A stretch of 64,000 bases of DNA from Herpetosiphonaceae bacterium (lineage in GTDB: Bacteria > Chloroflexota > Chloroflexia > Chloroflexales > Herpetosiphonaceae). Below are positions 61,980 to 64,000 of this stretch, piece by piece. The stretch is from the NCBI GenBank assembly GCA_026003835.1, contig BPHZ01000002.1, positions 186,001 through 250,000 of the forward strand, given 5' to 3'. The position numbers and the translations under genes are program-made. Each line of letters starts with the position of its first letter. Positions within the stretch are counted from its first letter, which is position 1. The notes below the pieces were generated by a model. The model was not told the origin of the DNA. It made no database searches and saw only the letters and a list, made by a program, of their open reading frames with translations.

Positions 61980-63014
61980 CTACCCAAGCGCGACGGCAGT
62001 CATCTTCGCTCCGGGCGGTACGGCAACCCCATCCGCAAGCGCTGAGGCGCTGATTACAGCATCTGCGCCGACGTTGACCCGTTCCCAGAGGATCGCCTGC
62101 TCAACAGTTGCGCCTGCTCCAATACGCGAGCCCGCGCCGATCGCCAGTGGTCCGATCAGCCGCGCCCCTGCCTCGACAACAGCGCCGCGTCCCAGCACAA
62201 TCGGTGCGCTGAGCGACGCCGCAGGATCGATATGCACCAACGCTTCAGCCCATATGCCGGGCGCAATCTGCTCACCGGGCAGCGGCTCGCCCTGCACTCG
62301 TCCCTCAAGAACCGCTGCATTGGCTGCGAGGTAGCCTTCAACTGTGCCGATATCAATCCAGAGGGCCGAGTGCCTGAAGGCAGCAACCGGCAGGCCACGA
62401 GCCAGCAACTCGGGAAAAAGCTCACGCTCGAAGGTTGTAAAGCGCATCGAGGGCACATACTCCAGTACGGTCGGGTCGATGATATACACGCCGGTGTTGA
62501 CGGTGCGCGCCAGCTCGGAGCCGGGCGCCGGCTTCTCCTGAAAGGCGCTGACGCGTCCGGCATCGTCTGCCACGACAACACCGCAGGCGCGTGGATCCTC
62601 GACCTCCGCCACTGCGATAGTAGCAACAGCGCCCATGTGTTGGTGGAAGGCGAGCATCTGATTGAGATCCAGATCCGTCAACAGATCACCGTTGAAGATC
62701 ATCACCGGCTGGCCTGGTGGAAGGGAGCGCCGCTCCAGGGCATGACGAGCGGCGCCCGCCGTTCCCAGCGGCTGTGGCTCCTCGACAATCCGCACCCGCA
62801 ATCCAACATCTGTATCGGGCTCGTAAACCTCGCGAAAGCGCCCGGCAAGGTACTGGACCGCCAGGATTGCTTCGCCGATCTGCTGCCGCGCGAGCTGGCG
62901 CAGCCGCCGTGTCATAAAGGGGACGTTGGCGATAGGCACCAGGGGCTTTGGGCAGCTATCGGTCAGTGGTCGCAGGCGGGTTCCGAGCCCACCAACAAGG
63001 AGAACTGCAATCAT
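61980..63014 (-). CDS. Sugar-1-phosphate nucleotidyltransferase with left-handed beta-helix
   Basis: 344 residues. MIAVLLVGGLGTRLRPLT and CPKPLVPIANVPFM form the nucleotide-binding site, IFNGDLLTDLDL the metal site, and NTGVYIIDPTVLEYV the sugar site. The last 90 residues are hexapeptide repeats (LGRGAVVEAGARLIGPLAIG, SRIGAGATVEQAIL). Subgroup mannose-1-phosphate guanylyltransferase or glucose-1-phosphate thymidylyl-/uridylyltransferase; not decidable by eye. Starts three bases after manC stops. Confidence 0.88.
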   Translation of the reverse strand: MIAVLLVGGLGTRLRPLTDSCPKPLVPIANVPFMTRRLRQLARQQIGEAILAVQYLAGRFREVYEPDTDVGLRVRIVEEPQPLGTAGAARHALERRSLPPGQPVMIFNGDLLTDLDLNQMLAFHQHMGAVATIAVAEVEDPRACGVVVADDAGRVSAFQEKPAPGSELARTVNTGVYIIDPTVLEYVPSMRFTTFERELFPELLARGLPVAAFRHSALWIDIGTVEGYLAANAAVLEGRVQGEPLPGEQIAPGIWAEALVHIDPAASLSAPIVLGRGAVVEAGARLIGPLAIGAGSRIGAGATVEQAILWERVNVGADAVISASALADGVAVPPGAKMTAVALG

Positions 63015-63016
63015 GG

Positions 63017-64000
63017 CTATAAGACATCCGAGCGGCCTTCGCGGCGCAGCTGATCGACGATCTTTTTGACATCTTGGGCGCGCGAGCGCGGCGCGATCAA
63101 TACCGCGTCGTGGGTATCGACAACAAGAAAATGCTCCAGTCCAATTGTCGCAATGATTCTGCCGGAGTCACTATAAATCAGCGAGCCGCTGGTATCGACC
63201 GTGACATGAGGGCCAATGATAACATTGGCCGACTCATCCTCGCTCATCAGGGCTGTGAGTGTGTGCCAGTCGCCAACATCACTCCAGCCGATATCGACCG
63301 GCACCACTGCCACCTTATCTGCGCGCTCCATCACGCCATAATCAATCGTTGTATTCTGGACGCCAGCCCAGGCCTGCTCGATCACACTGCTTTCCTCCGG
63401 CGTACCAATGGCTCCCTCAATACGTATGAGCTGACGGTACAGGTGAGGTAGAAAGCGATCGATCGCTGCCAGGATCGTCTCGGTGCGCCAGATAAAGATA
63501 CCCGCGTTCCAATAGTAGCCGCCCTCCGCAAGGTAGCGCTGGGCTGTGGCAAGATCCGGCTTCTCGGCAAAGCGAGCGACGTGGTAGATCTCCAGCCCCT
63601 GCGATCGCGTCAGCTCGTCGCCGCGCTGGATGTAGCCGTAGCCGGTGTTGGGAAAGCTGGGGGTAATTCCCAGCGTGACCAGGAAGCCCTGGTCCGCCGC
63701 CGTCGCGGCCGCCTGCAGCGCCCGGCGAAACGCAGCATCATTGCGGATCAAGTGGTCGGCGCTGAGCACTGCCATGATGCCATTTGGGTTGGCGCGGCGC
63801 ATATAGAGCGCCGCCAGGCCGATGGCTGGCGCGGTGCCCTGGCCGGAGGGCTCGGCAATAATGTTCCGGCGCGGGATATCGGGCACCTGCTCCGCGGCCA
63901 GGCCGGCATACTCGGCGCCGGTGACGATATAGATACGCTCAGGTGGAACAAGCGGCCGAACCCGATCAACCGTCTCCTGAAGCATGGTTTTCTCAGAGAG
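63017..64000 (-). CDS. manC: Mannose-1-phosphate guanylyltransferase (N-terminus beyond window)
   Basis: The frame runs off the right edge (last codons LSEK-TMLQETVDRV), so the GG-GTR-PLS start of the gene is outside. Visible: YIVTGAEYAGLAAEQVPDIP, IIAEPSGQGTAPAIGLAALY, VLSADHLIRND and FPNTGYGYIQRGD, FAEKPDLATAQRYL, YYWNAGIFIW, VPVDIGWSDVGDWHTL. These are the type II PMI/GMP (ManC) hallmarks. The isomerase half of the fused enzymes is absent. Makes GDP-mannose from GTP and mannose 1-phosphate. Head of the sugar-nucleotide run. Confidence 0.93.
   Translation of the reverse strand, partial: LSEKTMLQETVDRVRPLVPPERIYIVTGAEYAGLAAEQVPDIPRRNIIAEPSGQGTAPAIGLAALYMRRANPNGIMAVLSADHLIRNDAAFRRALQAAATAADQGFLVTLGITPSFPNTGYGYIQRGDELTRSQGLEIYHVARFAEKPDLATAQRYLAEGGYYWNAGIFIWRTETILAAIDRFLPHLYRQLIRIEGAIGTPEESSVIEQAWAGVQNTTIDYGVMERADKVAVVPVDIGWSDVGDWHTLTALMSEDESANVIIGPHVTVDTSGSLIYSDSGRIIATIGLEHFLVVDTHDAVLIAPRSRAQDVKKIVDQLRREGRSDVL

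Overview
The window looks like chromosomal DNA of a high-GC member of the Chloroflexota, probably class Chloroflexia. The evidence is the mix of genes: very large SARP/STAND and cyclase-ATPase-TPR regulators, secreted proteins with LGFP-like C-terminal repeats, TgpA/DUF58 pairs, pyruvate phosphate dikinase, M32 carboxypeptidase and DUF2231/PspC/SRPBCC membrane or stress proteins. This is inferred from gene content, with no 16S in the window, and I cannot name a genus. No rRNA, tRNA or CRISPR array was found.

Layout. 1-6.3 kb: end of a class III cyclase, a GAF-GAF hybrid histidine kinase, and convergent ppdK. 6.4-13.6 kb: two adjacent giant regulators, a SARP-NTPase-TPR protein and a double cyclase-ATPase-TPR protein. 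13.6-28 kb: ordinary chromosomal genes, namely M32 carboxypeptidase, an MFS transporter coupled to succinate-semialdehyde dehydrogenase, an M23 peptidase, DUF2231, SRPBCC, a YhhN family protein, an ABC exporter with a PLDNc peptide (yxlEFG-like), a secreted propeller protein and a DinB/DfsB protein. 28-34.65 kb: ksgA, a C45 acyltransferase-like gene, an acyl-CoA dehydrogenase, a membrane SpoIIE-type phosphatase and two hypotheticals. Each of these six is broken by one to three single-base shifts, while genes on both sides of the patch are intact.

34.7-39 kb is the accessory part. It is AT-rich, all on the minus strand, and looks like a remnant of integron gene cassettes. One full attC-like site (36305-36429) lies between two genes, and half-sites lie at 35451 and 38627. 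The cassettes encode a DUF3800 nuclease-like protein and a 680-residue protein that I read as winged helix, PIN-like nuclease, coiled coil and two membrane helices. I do not recognise the latter as a described system, and it is my main candidate for something new, possibly phage defence. An IS4-like insertion sequence with palindromic ends (39396-41043) follows, just downstream of hutU.

41-64 kb returns to housekeeping genes: hutU, a DUF1361 membrane protein, a secreted beta-helix protein, a lipoate ligase-like protein, a DUF58-TgpA pair, an aldo/keto reductase, a lone CBM48 protein and ClpS. Next comes an ABC ATPase with a triple-fusion permease (two ABC-2 units plus SpoIIM). A tightly packed set of penicillin acylase, histidine kinase, membrane peptide and NYN ribonuclease follows. 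The window ends with three minus-strand genes for sugar-nucleotide (GDP-mannose type) synthesis: manC, a second nucleotidyltransferase and a phosphohexomutase.
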